A stretch of DNA of 64,000 nucleotides from Azospirillum brasilense (GTDB taxonomy: Bacteria; Pseudomonadota; Alphaproteobacteria; Azospirillales; Azospirillaceae), in contig NZ_VITH01000007.1 in assembly GCF_007827815.1 (NCBI RefSeq), forward strand, positions 186,001-250,000, written 5' to 3'. How positions within the stretch are numbered: position 1 is the stretch's first letter; every line of letters begins with the position of its first letter. Under the pieces are notes generated by a model. The model saw nothing but the letters and a program-made list of their open reading frames with translations. It did not search any database and was not told the DNA's origin. Positions 54,498 through 64,000 of this stretch are shown piece by piece. The position numbers were made by a program, and so were the translations under genes.

Positions 54498-54520
54498 TAG
54501 GTACACCGGGCCGGTACACC
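54498..54520 (+). repeat. Right arm-type integrase sites
   Basis: TAGGTACACCGGG (54498-54510) followed by CCGGTACACC (54511-54520), 13-bp period, same orientation as the left pair at 48323-48348 and 55 bp from the right core. Confidence 0.65.
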
Positions 54521-54565
54521 TTCGTTGCCGAAGAGGCGACAAGCCCAGTGTTTTCAGAGCCTAGA

Positions 54566-55975
54566 TCAAACGCTGTAGTACATCTTGTACTCGATCGGGT
54601 GCGGCATGGTCTCGAAGGCCAGCAGCTCCTCGGTGCGCAGGTCGATGTAGGACTCGATCATGTCCTTGGTGAACACATCGCCCTTCTGCAGGAAGGCGCT
54701 GTCGGCCTTCAGGCTGTCCAGGGCCTCGCGCAGCGAGCCGCAAACCGTCGGAACCTTGGCCAGCTCTTCGGCCGGCAGGTCGTACAGGTTCTTGTCCATC
54801 GCCTCGCCCGGATGGATCTTGTTCTGGATGCCGTCCAGACCGGCCATCAGCAGGGCGGCGAAGGCCAGGTACGGGTTGGCCGACGGATCCGGGAAGCGGA
54901 CCTCGACGCGCTTGCCCTTCGGCGAGGCGACGTACGGGATGCGGCAGGAGGCCGAACGGTTGCGGGCCGAGTAGGCCAGCAGAACCGGAGCCTCATAGCC
55001 CGGGACCAGACGCTTGTAGGAGTTGGTCGTCGGGTTGGTGAAGGCGTTCAGCGCCTTGGCGTGCTTGATGATGCCGCCGATGTAGTACAGCGCCAGCTCC
55101 GACAGGTCGGCGTACTGGTTGCCGGCGAACAGCGGCTGGCCTTCCTTCCAGATCGACTGGTGCATGTGCATGCCCGAGCCGTTGTCGCCGAAGACGGGCT
55201 TCGGCATGAAGGTCGCGGTCTTGCCGTAGGCGTGGGCGACGTTGTGCACGACGTACTTGTAGTACTGCATGTTGTCGCCGGTGCGGACCAGCGTGTCGAA
55301 CTTGATGCCCAGCTCATGCTGCGAAGCGGCCACCTCGTGGTGGTGCTTCTCGACCGGCACGCCCATCTCGGCGAGAACGCTCAGCATCTCGGCGCGCAGG
55401 TCCGAGCCGCTGTCGACCGGAGCGACCGGGAAGTAGCCGCCCTTGACGCCCGGGCGGTGGCCCAGGTTGCCGTCCTCATAGTCCTTGTCCGAGGTGTACG
55501 GGCCTTCCTCCGAGTCGAACTCGTAGGACACCTTGTTCATCTCGACCTTGAACTTGACGTCGTCGAAGACGAAGAACTCGGCTTCCGGGCCGAAGTAGGC
55601 GGTGTCGCCGATGCCGGCCGACGCCATGTACTTCTCGGCGGCCTTCGCGATGCCGCGCGGGCAGCGGGCGTAGGGCTGGCCGGTCGACGGCTCGTACACG
55701 TCGCAGAGGATGTTCAGCGTCGGCTGGGCCGAGAACGGGTCCATGACGGCGGTGGTCGGGTCGAGCTGGAGGATCATGTCCGACTCGTTGATCGCCTTCC
55801 AACCGGCGATCGAGGAGCCGTCGAACATGATGCCGTCCTCGAACACGTCCTCGTCGATGGTCGAGACGTGCTGAGCGGTGTGGTGCAGCTTGCCGCGCGG
55901 GTCGGTGAAGCGGAGGTCCACGTACTTGACGTCGTGTTCCTTGATCAGGTCGAAGACCTTGCTGATGTCGGACAT
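54566..55975 (-). CDS. glnA: Glutamine synthetase, type I
   Basis: Main ammonia-assimilating enzyme: glutamate + ammonia + ATP to glutamine. 469 residues: N-terminal [28 protein letters not shown], active-site sequence [54 protein letters not shown], and the adenylylation site [16 protein letters not shown] (Tyr 398). The last two residues and stop come from the inserted element with AGC GTT TGA instead of the original TCG GTC TGA, so protein sequence is unchanged. Follows glnB after 272 bp on the same strand. Confidence 0.98.
   Translation of the reverse strand: MSDISKVFDLIKEHDVKYVDLRFTDPRGKLHHTAQHVSTIDEDVFEDGIMFDGSSIAGWKAINESDMILQLDPTTAVMDPFSAQPTLNILCDVYEPSTGQPYARCPRGIAKAAEKYMASAGIGDTAYFGPEAEFFVFDDVKFKVEMNKVSYEFDSEEGPYTSDKDYEDGNLGHRPGVKGGYFPVAPVDSGSDLRAEMLSVLAEMGVPVEKHHHEVAASQHELGIKFDTLVRTGDNMQYYKYVVHNVAHAYGKTATFMPKPVFGDNGSGMHMHQSIWKEGQPLFAGNQYADLSELALYYIGGIIKHAKALNAFTNPTTNSYKRLVPGYEAPVLLAYSARNRSASCRIPYVASPKGKRVEVRFPDPSANPYLAFAALLMAGLDGIQNKIHPGEAMDKNLYDLPAEELAKVPTVCGSLREALDSLKADSAFLQKGDVFTKDMIESYIDLRTEELLAFETMPHPIEYKMYYSV
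54575..54587. other. attR core
   Basis: GTAGTACATCTTG in the last codons of glnA; identical to 48237-48249. Defines the right end of the element. Confidence 0.85.
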
Positions 55976-56247
55976 ATCTCTTTTTCCACGCTTAAGAGGT
56001 TTGGGTCCCGCTGCGTCAAACCGACCAAGGGGCGGGTGACGGCGCTCGCGGCGGACGTTATGTCATGCCTTTCCCAAGCACACAACGTGACAGCACAAAA
56101 AGTCGCGCCCGGATGGGCCTCCACGCACGGATCGTTCCGCTCGCGGTTGCGACGGTCTGCGTCGGCCCGATCGGTGTCGGCCGGCTTTGCGTCGGTTGTG
56201 GGCGGGGCTGGTTCATGTTGGCCGGTGGTCGGGTTTTCGGGACGCGA

Positions 56248-57173
<926 letters not shown>

Positions 57174-57301
57174 TCCTCCCTTTCCAAGTCCCGTGCCAGA
57201 CCGGCCAACCCTTCCATTCCCCGTGTGCCCGGCTATCCTGCGGCCGTCGCGGCGCTTATTGTGCCGGGTGACGATCACGCGGTTTTGCGGCGGGTGTGGC
57301 G

Positions 57302-58768
57302 ATGGACGAACTGCTTTCCGTGGCGGAGATGTATCGCGCCGACGCGCTGACCATGGCGGGCGGCGTGCCGGGACCCGTGCTGATGGAGGCGGCGGGGGCC
57401 GCGGTGGTGCGTGCGGTCTGCGAGCGCTGGGCGCCGCACCCGACCGTCGTGCTGTGCGGGCCGGGCAACAACGGCGGCGACGGCTTCGTCATCGCGCGTC
57501 TTCTTCTTGAAGCGGGCTGGCCGGTGCGGCTGGCCCTGCTGGGATCGCGCTCCGCCCTGCGCGGCGACGCGGCGGTGGCCGCCGGGCGCTGGACCGGGCC
57601 GGTGGAAGCCGCCGACCCCTGGCTGCTGGAGGGCAATCCCCTGGTCATCGACGCGCTGTTCGGAGCCGGGCTGGCCCGCCCGCTCGACGGAATGGCGAAA
57701 GAGGTGGTCGAGGCGATGGCGGGACGCACCGTCGTCGCCGTGGACGTGCCGAGCGGCCTGCACGGCGACAGCGGCCAAGTGATGGGAGCGGCCCCGCAGG
57801 CGGCGCTGACCGTCACCTTCTTCCGCCGCAAGCCCGGCCATCTGCTGCTGCCCGGCCGGGTCCTCTGCGGGGAGGTGGTGGTCGCCGACATCGGCATTCC
57901 CGACACCGTGCTGGACGCCCTCGCACCACAAATCCTGGTGAACGGCCCCGACCTGTGGCGGCAGCGCTACCCCTGGCCGCGGCTCGACGCGCACAAATAC
58001 GCGCGGGGGCACGCGCTGGTGCTGGGCGGGGCGCGGATGACCGGAGCGGCGCGGCTGTCGGCGCGGGGCGCGCTGCGCGCCGGGGCGGGGCTGGTCACGG
58101 TGGCCTGTCCGCCCGACTCGGTGCCGATCTACGCCGCCGGGTCGCCCAGCCTGATCGTGACCGACGTGGCGGACGGCGCCGCCTTCGCGGCGCTGCTGGC
58201 GGACCCGCGCAGGAACGCGGTGCTGCTGGGGCCGGGCGCCGGAGTCGGGCAGGGCACGCGGGACCATGTCCTCGCCGCGTTGGCCGCGGGAAAGGCCTGC
58301 GTGCTGGACGCCGACGCGCTGACCAGCTTCGCCGAGTCGCCCGCCGACCTGCTTGACCGGCTGAACCGGCGCTGCCTGCTGACCCCGCACGAGGGCGAGT
58401 TCGCGCGCCTCTTCCCAGACCTTGCGGCGGCGGAGGGCGGCAAGCTGACGCGTGCCCGCGCCGCGGCGGCGCGCAGCGGGGCCGTCGTTCTTCTGAAGGG
58501 CGCCGACACGGTGGTCGCGGCGCCGGATGGGCGGGCCGTCGTCAACGCCAACGCTCCGGCCGATCTGGCGACCGCCGGGTCGGGGGATGTGTTGGCGGGC
58601 ATCGCGCTCGGGCTGATCGCCCAGGGGATGGACGCGTTTGACGCCGCCTGCGCCGCGGTCTGGCTGCACGGCGAGGCGGCGACCGCGTTCGGGCCGGGTC
58701 TGATCGCCGAGGATCTGCCGGACGCTCTGCCGGCGGTGCTGAAGCGGTTGAAGGCGGGCGGGCACTGA
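57302..58768 (+). CDS. nnr: Bifunctional NAD(P)HX epimerase/ADP-dependent dehydratase
   Basis: Repairs hydrated NAD(P)H. 488 residues: YjeF N-terminal epimerase (about 1-210: VLCGPGNNGGDGFVIARLL, DALFGAGLARPL, VDVPSGLHGDSG) fused to the ribokinase-like dehydratase (about 225-485: VLGGARMTGAARLSARGALRAGAGLVT, LLGPGAGVGQG, LTPHEGEFARLFP, VLLKGADTVVAAPDG, ATAGSGDVLAGI). ATG 57302 or a GTG 6 bases earlier. Next to glnB/glnA in many alphaproteobacteria. Confidence 0.95.
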   Translation: MDELLSVAEMYRADALTMAGGVPGPVLMEAAGAAVVRAVCERWAPHPTVVLCGPGNNGGDGFVIARLLLEAGWPVRLALLGSRSALRGDAAVAAGRWTGPVEAADPWLLEGNPLVIDALFGAGLARPLDGMAKEVVEAMAGRTVVAVDVPSGLHGDSGQVMGAAPQAALTVTFFRRKPGHLLLPGRVLCGEVVVADIGIPDTVLDALAPQILVNGPDLWRQRYPWPRLDAHKYARGHALVLGGARMTGAARLSARGALRAGAGLVTVACPPDSVPIYAAGSPSLIVTDVADGAAFAALLADPRRNAVLLGPGAGVGQGTRDHVLAALAAGKACVLDADALTSFAESPADLLDRLNRRCLLTPHEGEFARLFPDLAAAEGGKLTRARAAAARSGAVVLLKGADTVVAAPDGRAVVNANAPADLATAGSGDVLAGIALGLIAQGMDAFDAACAAVWLHGEAATAFGPGLIAEDLPDALPAVLKRLKAGGH

Positions 58769-58873
58769 CCGGCCGTCCCCGGGGCATACATACGCCTGGA
58801 CAGGGGACCTACTCTTAAGGCCGGGCTCAAGCTATGGCTTGCCGAGAGCGCGTCCACACGCCAGACTCTGGGT

Positions 58874-60439
58874 ATGAGCGAGACGCCCGAAACCAAACCC
58901 GCCGGGACCAAGCCCATGGGGTCCATCCCGGCCCAGCCCCCCGTCGTCGGGGCGGGAACGCCGCCGGGCTTGCTTGACCGCACCCTGGATACGCTGCGCG
59001 CTGGCTGGCGCGAGATCGCCGCCTCCGCCCGCGGGGTGGTCGGCGCCGCGCCGCGCGCCAATCTGCCCAAGGAGGACGCGGAGCGGCTGAAGGAGCAGAT
59101 CGAAGCCTGCCTGGAGGGCCGCGGCGGCGAGGTGTCGGCGCGGGCGCGGGCGGCGCAGCTCGGCCGCACCTATCTGGCGCTGGACGGGCAGGGGCGGCGC
59201 AACTTCCTGATGATGCTGGCGCGTGACTTCGACGTGGACCGCGCCGCCGTCGACCAGGCGATGGCGACCTTTCAGACGGCGGGCGACCCGGTGTCGCGCG
59301 GCCATGCCGAGCGCGCCCTGCGCCGCGCGCTGGAGCCGCCCCGGCTGCGGCTGCTGACCCAGTTCAACGGCCTGCCGGAAGGCGTGAAGTTCCTGGTCGA
59401 CCTGCGCGCCGAGCTGATGGAGATGGCCCGTGGCGAGCCGCTGCTCCAGGCGCTGGAGGACGATCTCAAGAGCCTGCTGCGCAACTGGTTCGACGTCGGC
59501 TTCCTGGAGATGCGCCGCATCACCTGGGACAGCCCGGCCTCGCTGCTGGAAAAGCTCATCAAGTACGAGGCGGTGCACGAGATCAGCGGCTGGCGGGATT
59601 TGAAGGACCGCCTCGATTCCGACCGCCGCTGCTTCGCCTTCTTCCACCCGCGCATGCCGAACGAGCCGCTGATCTTCGTCGAGGTCGCGCTGGTCCAGGG
59701 TATGTCGGACAACGTCCAGGCGCTGCTCGATCCCTCCGCCCCGGTCTGCGACCCGAAGAGCGCCGACAGCGCCATCTTCTATTCCATTTCCAACGCCCAG
59801 GTCGGGCTGGCGGGAATCAGCTTCGGCAACTTCCTGATCAAGCGGGTGGTGGACGGGTTGGCCGGAGAGTTTCCCAACATCAAATGCTTTGCCACCCTGT
59901 CGCCGATTCCCGGCTTTCGCCGCTGGCTGGACCGGGAATTGGCCGAGCGCGGTGATTCGCTGCTCACCCCGCCCGAGGCGGAACGCATCGCGGAGGTCAT
60001 GGCCGGCCGTCCGGGCGCCGGCGAATCGGACATGGACACCGAGGCGGACGAGCGCCCGGTTCTGGCCGGCGCTTTGGCTCTGCCCGAGTGGCACACCGAC
60101 GAGGAGCTTCAGAAGTCGCTGCGCGGCCCGCTGACGCGGCTGTGCGCGCATTACCTGACGACCGCGCGCGCGTCGGACCGTCGCAGCGAACGGCCGGGCG
60201 CAGCGCCGGCACGGGCGCTCGACCCGGTCGCCCACTTCCACCTCAGCAACGGTGCCCGCATGGAACGGCTGAACTGGCTGGGCGACCGCTCGCCCAAGGG
60301 GGTTCGGCAGTCCTGCGGGATGATGATCAACTACCGCTACAAGCTGGGCGAAATCGACGCCAACCACGAGGCTTACCGGGGGGAGGGCAGGGTCAACGCC
60401 TCCTCCGCGATCCGGTCGTTGGGCAAGGGGGGCGCGTGA
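58874..60439 (+). CDS. Malonyl-CoA decarboxylase
   Basis: Decarboxylates malonyl-CoA to acetyl-CoA. 521 residues: helical N-terminal domain (about 60-200) and GNAT-like catalytic domain with RDLKDRLDSDRRCFAFFHPRMPNEPLIFVEVALVQG, AIFYSISNAQVGLAGISFGNFLIKRVV, CFATLSPIPGFRRWL, and the C-terminal DPVAHFHLSNGARMERLNWLGD with the catalytic His region. The usual malonyl-CoA synthetase partner is not adjacent. Confidence 0.94.
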   Translation: MSETPETKPAGTKPMGSIPAQPPVVGAGTPPGLLDRTLDTLRAGWREIAASARGVVGAAPRANLPKEDAERLKEQIEACLEGRGGEVSARARAAQLGRTYLALDGQGRRNFLMMLARDFDVDRAAVDQAMATFQTAGDPVSRGHAERALRRALEPPRLRLLTQFNGLPEGVKFLVDLRAELMEMARGEPLLQALEDDLKSLLRNWFDVGFLEMRRITWDSPASLLEKLIKYEAVHEISGWRDLKDRLDSDRRCFAFFHPRMPNEPLIFVEVALVQGMSDNVQALLDPSAPVCDPKSADSAIFYSISNAQVGLAGISFGNFLIKRVVDGLAGEFPNIKCFATLSPIPGFRRWLDRELAERGDSLLTPPEAERIAEVMAGRPGAGESDMDTEADERPVLAGALALPEWHTDEELQKSLRGPLTRLCAHYLTTARASDRRSERPGAAPARALDPVAHFHLSNGARMERLNWLGDRSPKGVRQSCGMMINYRYKLGEIDANHEAYRGEGRVNASSAIRSLGKGGA

Positions 60440-60600
60440 GTCGATCCGCCCCTGCACCCGCTCCCTCGCGCCGCACCCTCCAATGGCGTGCGGAACGGCG
60501 CCCATTTTGCCTGTTTGCGGCGCGAACCCTGTGCTATAGAGCGGACTTCGCCGGCAGTCCGTCGGGTGTTCCGCACCCGTCGCGGGCTGTCTATGCCATT

Positions 60601-60685
60601 GCGGGCGTGGCGGAACTGGTAGACGCGCCGGATTTAGGTTCCGGTGACTTCGGTCGTGGGGGTTCGAGTCCCTTCGCCCGCACCA
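60601..60685 (+). tRNA. tRNA-Leu (TAG)
   Basis: 85 nt including CCA: acceptor GCGGGCG/CGCCCGC, discriminator A, anticodon loop TTTAGGT (TAG, 60635-60637), long variable arm GTGACTTCGGTC typical of class II Leu, T arm GGGGGTTCGAGTCCC. Confidence 0.96.
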
Positions 60686-60776
60686 TGGCAACAGCTTGGA
60701 CCGCATGGGAACACACGGTTTCGGGCCGCCCGGACGGGCGCCGCCGGGCCGGACAACGAGATAGGCTTTCGTTCCG

Positions 60777-62111
60777 ATGAACATCACCGAGACCAGCGCC
60801 GACGGCCTGAAGCGCGAGTACAAGGTCGTCATTTCCGCCCAGGATATCGAACAGAAGGTGCAGGGCCGGCTCGAAGAGCTGCGCCGGACGGTGCAGCTCC
60901 CCGGCTTCCGTCCGGGCAAGGTGCCGGTTGCCGTGATCAAGCAGCGCTACGGCGGCAGCGTGCTGGCCGAGGCTCTGGAGGATGCGATCGCCGACAGCTC
61001 GCGCCAGGCGCTGAACGAGCGTGGCCTGCGCATCGCCATGCAGCCGAAGATCAACGTCGAGAAGTACGAGGACGGCGGCGACCTGTCCTACACCATGGGC
61101 GTCGAGCTTCTGCCGGACATCGAGCCGGGCGACCTCAGCGGCCTGGAGCTTGAGAAGCCGGTCGCCACGGTCGAGGACTCGGCCGTCGACGAGGCGCTGA
61201 CCCGTCTGGCCTCCGCCCATTCGGTGCAGGCCCCGGTCACCGAGGACCGCGCGGCCGAGAAGGGCGACATCGCCGTGATCGACTTCGCCGGTTCGGTCGA
61301 TGGCGAGGCCCTGCCGGGCATGGACGGCAAGGACTACCCGCTGGAACTGGGCGCCAACCAGTTCGTTCCGGGCTTCGAGGACCAGCTGGTCGGCGCCAAG
61401 GCCGGCGAGCACCGCACGGTGAAGGTCACCTTCCCGGCCGACTACCCGCACGACCGCCTGAAGGGCGCGGACACCGTGTTCGAGGTGGACGTCAAGGAAC
61501 TCCGCAAGAACGTCCCGGCCGAGGTCAACGACGACCTCGCCAAGGAGTTCGGTATGGAGAGCCTGGAGAAGCTGCGCGAGGCCGTCGGCGACCGCATCAA
61601 GAGCGAGTACGCCAACGTGTCGCGCCTGCGCGTCAAGCGCCAGCTCCTCGACAAGCTGGCCGAGGCCCACTCCTTCGAGGTCCCGCCGGGCATGGTGGAC
61701 GTTGAGTTCGAGGGCATCTGGCAGCGCCTTCAGCAGGAGCTGAAGAACGGCACCGCCGGTGAGGACGCCGGCAAGCCGGAAGAGGAGCTGAAGACCGAGT
61801 ACCGTGGCATCGCCGAGCGCCGCGTGCGCCTGGGCCTGCTGCTGTCGGAGATCGGCCGCCGCAACGACATCCAGGTGACCCAGGACGAGATCAACCGCGC
61901 CCTGATCGCGGAAGCCCGCCGCTTCCCCGGCCAGGAGCGTCAGGTGTTCGAGTTCTTCAAGCAGAACCGGGAAGCGCTGGAAAACCTCCGCGCCCCGATC
62001 TTCGAGGACAAGGTCGTCGACTACATCCTGGACCAGGCCAAGGTCAGCGAGAAGCCGGTGTCCGCCGAAGAGCTTATGAAGGACCCCGACGAGGAGGCCG
62101 AGGCGGCCTGA
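60777..62111 (+). CDS. tig: Trigger factor
   Basis: Ribosome-bound chaperone and prolyl isomerase. 444 residues: ribosome-binding domain with PGFRPGKVPVAVIKQRYG (about 41-58), the FKBP-type domain (about 150-235: GDIAVIDFAGSVDG...QFVPGFEDQLVGAKAGEHRTVKVTFPADY) and a long helical C-terminal domain. Precedes clpP-clpX, the usual order. Confidence 0.97.
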   Translation: MNITETSADGLKREYKVVISAQDIEQKVQGRLEELRRTVQLPGFRPGKVPVAVIKQRYGGSVLAEALEDAIADSSRQALNERGLRIAMQPKINVEKYEDGGDLSYTMGVELLPDIEPGDLSGLELEKPVATVEDSAVDEALTRLASAHSVQAPVTEDRAAEKGDIAVIDFAGSVDGEALPGMDGKDYPLELGANQFVPGFEDQLVGAKAGEHRTVKVTFPADYPHDRLKGADTVFEVDVKELRKNVPAEVNDDLAKEFGMESLEKLREAVGDRIKSEYANVSRLRVKRQLLDKLAEAHSFEVPPGMVDVEFEGIWQRLQQELKNGTAGEDAGKPEEELKTEYRGIAERRVRLGLLLSEIGRRNDIQVTQDEINRALIAEARRFPGQERQVFEFFKQNREALENLRAPIFEDKVVDYILDQAKVSEKPVSAEELMKDPDEEAEAA

Positions 62112-62125
62112 CGTCAGAAAGGTTG

Positions 62126-62149
62126 AGGGGCGGCCTACCGGTCGCCCCT
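62126..62149 (+). terminator. Weak terminator after tig
   Basis: AGGGGCG/CGCCCCT stem with a 10-nt loop and a short TTT, 14 bp after the tig stop and 64 bp before clpP. Could permit read-through. Confidence 0.45.
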
Positions 62150-62212
62150 TTCCATTCCTATATGTAGACTGCTCAGACGACTAACCGAGCTGCGGGAGCA
62201 GGGAAGACCACC

Positions 62213-62848
62213 ATGTACGACTTCGAACCGAAGATGAATGCTCTGGTCCCGATGGTCATCGAGCAGACCAACCGGGGCGAACGAGCGTACGATATTTACT
62301 CGCGCCTGCTGAAGGAACGGATCATCTTCTTGATCGGTGGCGTGAACGACGCCGTCGCCAGCCTGATCTGCTCGCAGCTGCTGTTCCTGGAATCGGAAAA
62401 CCCGAGCAAGGACATCGCGCTCTACATCAACTCGCCGGGCGGCTACGTCTCGGCCGGCCTCGCCATCTACGACACCATGCAGTACATCCGTCCGCAGGTG
62501 TCGACGGTGTGCATGGGGCAGGCGGCCTCGATGGGCTCGCTCCTGCTCGCCGCCGGCGCGCCGGGCAAGCGCTTCTCGCTGCCCAACAGCCGGATCATGA
62601 TCCACCAGCCGTCGGGCGGCGCCCAGGGCCAGGCCTCGGACATCGAGATCCAGGCCCAGGAGATCCTGAAGCTGCGTTCGCGCCTCAACGACATCTACGT
62701 CAAGCACACCGGCCAGTCGCTCGACACCATCGAGGCGGCCATGGAGCGTGACAAGTTCATGTCGCCGGAAGAGGCCAAGGCCTTCGGCCTGATCGACGAG
62801 GTCGTGGAAAAGCGCCCCGGCTCGGTCGGCGACGGCAGCGCCGCCTGA
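62213..62848 (+). CDS. clpP: ATP-dependent Clp protease proteolytic subunit
   Basis: Serine protease tetradecamer that degrades substrates unfolded by ClpX/ClpA. 211 residues: catalytic Ser106 in [11 protein letters not shown], His131 in [10 protein letters not shown] and Asp180 in [25 protein letters not shown]. Followed by clpX after 216 bp. Confidence 0.97.
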   Translation: MYDFEPKMNALVPMVIEQTNRGERAYDIYSRLLKERIIFLIGGVNDAVASLICSQLLFLESENPSKDIALYINSPGGYVSAGLAIYDTMQYIRPQVSTVCMGQAASMGSLLLAAGAPGKRFSLPNSRIMIHQPSGGAQGQASDIEIQAQEILKLRSRLNDIYVKHTGQSLDTIEAAMERDKFMSPEEAKAFGLIDEVVEKRPGSVGDGSAA

Positions 62849-62877
62849 GGGCACGCGCGAACTAATGATTGATTGCG

Positions 62878-62910
62878 CCGGTTCCCTGTTGTTGAATGAT
62901 GGGGAACCGG
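62878..62910 (+). terminator. Hairpin between clpP and clpX
   Basis: CCGGTTCCC/GGGAACCGG 9-bp stem with a 15-nt loop, 29 bp after clpP. No T run, so attenuator or processing structure is as likely as a terminator. Confidence 0.4.
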
Positions 62911-63064
62911 TCCGATGGATCGGGTTCGAAGGATGAGTGAGCGGATGCGTTAACCTTGTCGCGGGCCTTCCCCGTGACAACCTTTGAAAGGACCGGCGTC
63001 GGGGGACGCCGAAGGCGGTTGACAGGGTATACGGATCAGTCCCCCGCGAGATGACGGAGTACCG

Positions 63065-64000
63065 ATGAGCAAGTCCAGCAGCGGCGATTCGAAGAACACG
63101 CTCTACTGCTCCTTTTGCGGCAAGAGCCAGCACGAGGTCCGCAAGCTGATTGCCGGTCCGACGGTGTTCATCTGCGATGAATGCGTCGAGCTGTGCATGG
63201 ACATCATTCGCGAGGAGAACAAGACGACCCTCGTGAAGTCCCGCGACGGCGTGCCGACCCCGCGCGACATCCATGCGGTACTGGACGATTACGTGATCGG
63301 CCAGCATCACGCGAAACGGGTCCTTTCTGTTGCGGTGCACAACCATTACAAGCGGTTGGCGCACGGCACGAAGCACAACGACGTCGAACTGGCGAAGTCC
63401 AACATCCTGCTGGTCGGCCCTACCGGCTGCGGCAAGACGCTGCTCGCCCAGACGCTCGCCCGGATCATCGACGTTCCCTTCACCATGGCCGACGCCACGA
63501 CCCTGACCGAGGCGGGCTATGTCGGTGAGGACGTCGAAAACATCATCCTCAAGCTGCTCCAGGCCGCCGACTACAACGTCGAGCGGGCGCAGCGCGGCAT
63601 CGTCTACATCGACGAGGTCGACAAGATCAGCCGGAAGTCCGACAATCCGTCGATCACCCGCGACGTGTCGGGCGAGGGCGTGCAGCAGGCCCTGCTGAAG
63701 ATCATGGAAGGCACCGTCGCCTCCGTGCCCCCGCAGGGCGGCCGCAAGCACCCGCAGCAGGAGTTCCTGCAGGTCGACACCAGCAACATCCTGTTCATCT
63801 GCGGCGGCGCCTTCGCCGGGCTGGACAAGATCATCGCGCAGCGCGGCAAGGGCACGTCGATTGGCTTCGGCGCCGACGTCCGTGGTCCGGACGAGCGCTC
63901 GACCGGTGACATCCTGCGCGAGGTCGAGCCCGAGGATCTGCTGAAGTTCGGCCTGATCCCCGAGTTCATCGGCCGTCTGCCGGTGGTTGCCACGCTGGCC
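63065..64000 (+). CDS. clpX: ATP-dependent Clp protease ATPase subunit (3' partial)
   Basis: AAA+ unfoldase feeding ClpP. First 312 codons present; the gene continues beyond the window. Zinc-binding domain [15 protein letters not shown]...CDECVELC, Walker [13 protein letters not shown] (about 118-129), Walker [32 protein letters not shown] pore loop, and [19 protein letters not shown] 63065 matches the family start. Canonical partner directly after clpP. Confidence 0.98.
   Translation, partial: MSKSSSGDSKNTLYCSFCGKSQHEVRKLIAGPTVFICDECVELCMDIIREENKTTLVKSRDGVPTPRDIHAVLDDYVIGQHHAKRVLSVAVHNHYKRLAHGTKHNDVELAKSNILLVGPTGCGKTLLAQTLARIIDVPFTMADATTLTEAGYVGEDVENIILKLLQAADYNVERAQRGIVYIDEVDKISRKSDNPSITRDVSGEGVQQALLKIMEGTVASVPPQGGRKHPQQEFLQVDTSNILFICGGAFAGLDKIIAQRGKGTSIGFGADVRGPDERSTGDILREVEPEDLLKFGLIPEFIGRLPVVATLA

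Larger units (their letters stand above)
48237..54587. mobile_element. Integrative element in the 3' end of glnA
   Basis: 6.34 kb between identical 13-bp cores. Evidence for an inserted element: tyrosine integrase next to the left core; core lies in glnA and the element restores its last codons; arm-type repeats TAGGTACACC at both ends; lower GC and different codon use; phage-like regulators, a resolvase and an abortive-infection gene; ordinary alphaproteobacterial genes on both sides. No conjugation, capsid or replication genes are seen, so it is a small island, phage satellite or remnant. Confidence 0.9.

Noticed and set aside
60601..60685. Element attachment at a tRNA gene
   Set aside because: The direct cores are in glnA; nothing resembling integrase sites flanks the tRNA genes.

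Overview
The window is GC-rich chromosomal DNA from an alphaproteobacterium, most likely Azospirillum or a close Rhodospirillales relative. The evidence is the adjacent glnB/glnA pair with a sigma-54/NtrC control region, an alpha operon without rpsD, Atp12 and YgfZ assembly factors, a trigger factor-clpP-clpX run and many cyclic-di-GMP/PAS proteins. The genus is an inference; the class is well supported. Coding is dense, and long open frames antisense to real genes are everywhere, as expected at this base composition.

Layout. 1-6.4 kb: end of a PAS histidine kinase, pyruvate kinase (minus), then rpsM-rpsK-rpoA-rplQ with its own promoter and leader. 6.4-18.5 kb: mixed housekeeping and envelope genes (YqaA-type membrane protein, rarA, crcB-rluC, a GntR regulator/BenE transporter pair with a shared operator, HAD phosphatase, Atp12, secreted proteins, ygfZ, a Rnk-like protein). 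18.6-23.7 kb: a complete BMP-type purine/nucleoside ABC importer preceded by a good sigma-54 promoter candidate. 23.7-34.5 kb: hypotheticals, a degenerate Nudix protein, a REC-GGDEF response regulator, a PRPP-synthetase-like protein next to a beta-CASP nuclease, a large GGDEF/EAL protein and an SDR. 34.7-41.1 kb: egtB-egtD (ergothioneine), hemerythrin, folP, glmM, thiD. 41.1-46.7 kb: a MocR regulator, a YgaP-like protein, a PGPGW-like protein, a BI-1 protein and a DUF1127-GNAT-PhzF operon; paired repeats suggest MocR controls two of these promoters. 46.8-48.1 kb: an Hsp70-like protein.

48.24-54.59 kb is a 6.3 kb integrative element, clearly lower in GC and different in codon use, inserted in the 3' end of glnA. 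A 13-bp core is duplicated at its ends. The element re-supplies the last codons of glnA with synonymous changes, while the displaced host codons (KMYYSV-stop) survive 6.3 kb away beside the integrase. It carries a tyrosine integrase, an AbiV-family abortive-infection protein, a remnant of a second integrase tail, a serine recombinase, an XRE regulator, BRO-N and Rha-like phage regulators, and a chain of very small overlapping genes.

54.6-64 kb: glnA, glnB (sigma-54 promoter and NtrC-like site), two identical tRNA-His genes, an NAD(P)HX repair fusion enzyme, malonyl-CoA decarboxylase, tRNA-Leu, tig, clpP and the start of clpX, which runs off the window.

Nitrogen control is the theme linking glnB/glnA and possibly the purine importer. 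The element at glnA is the main accessory feature.
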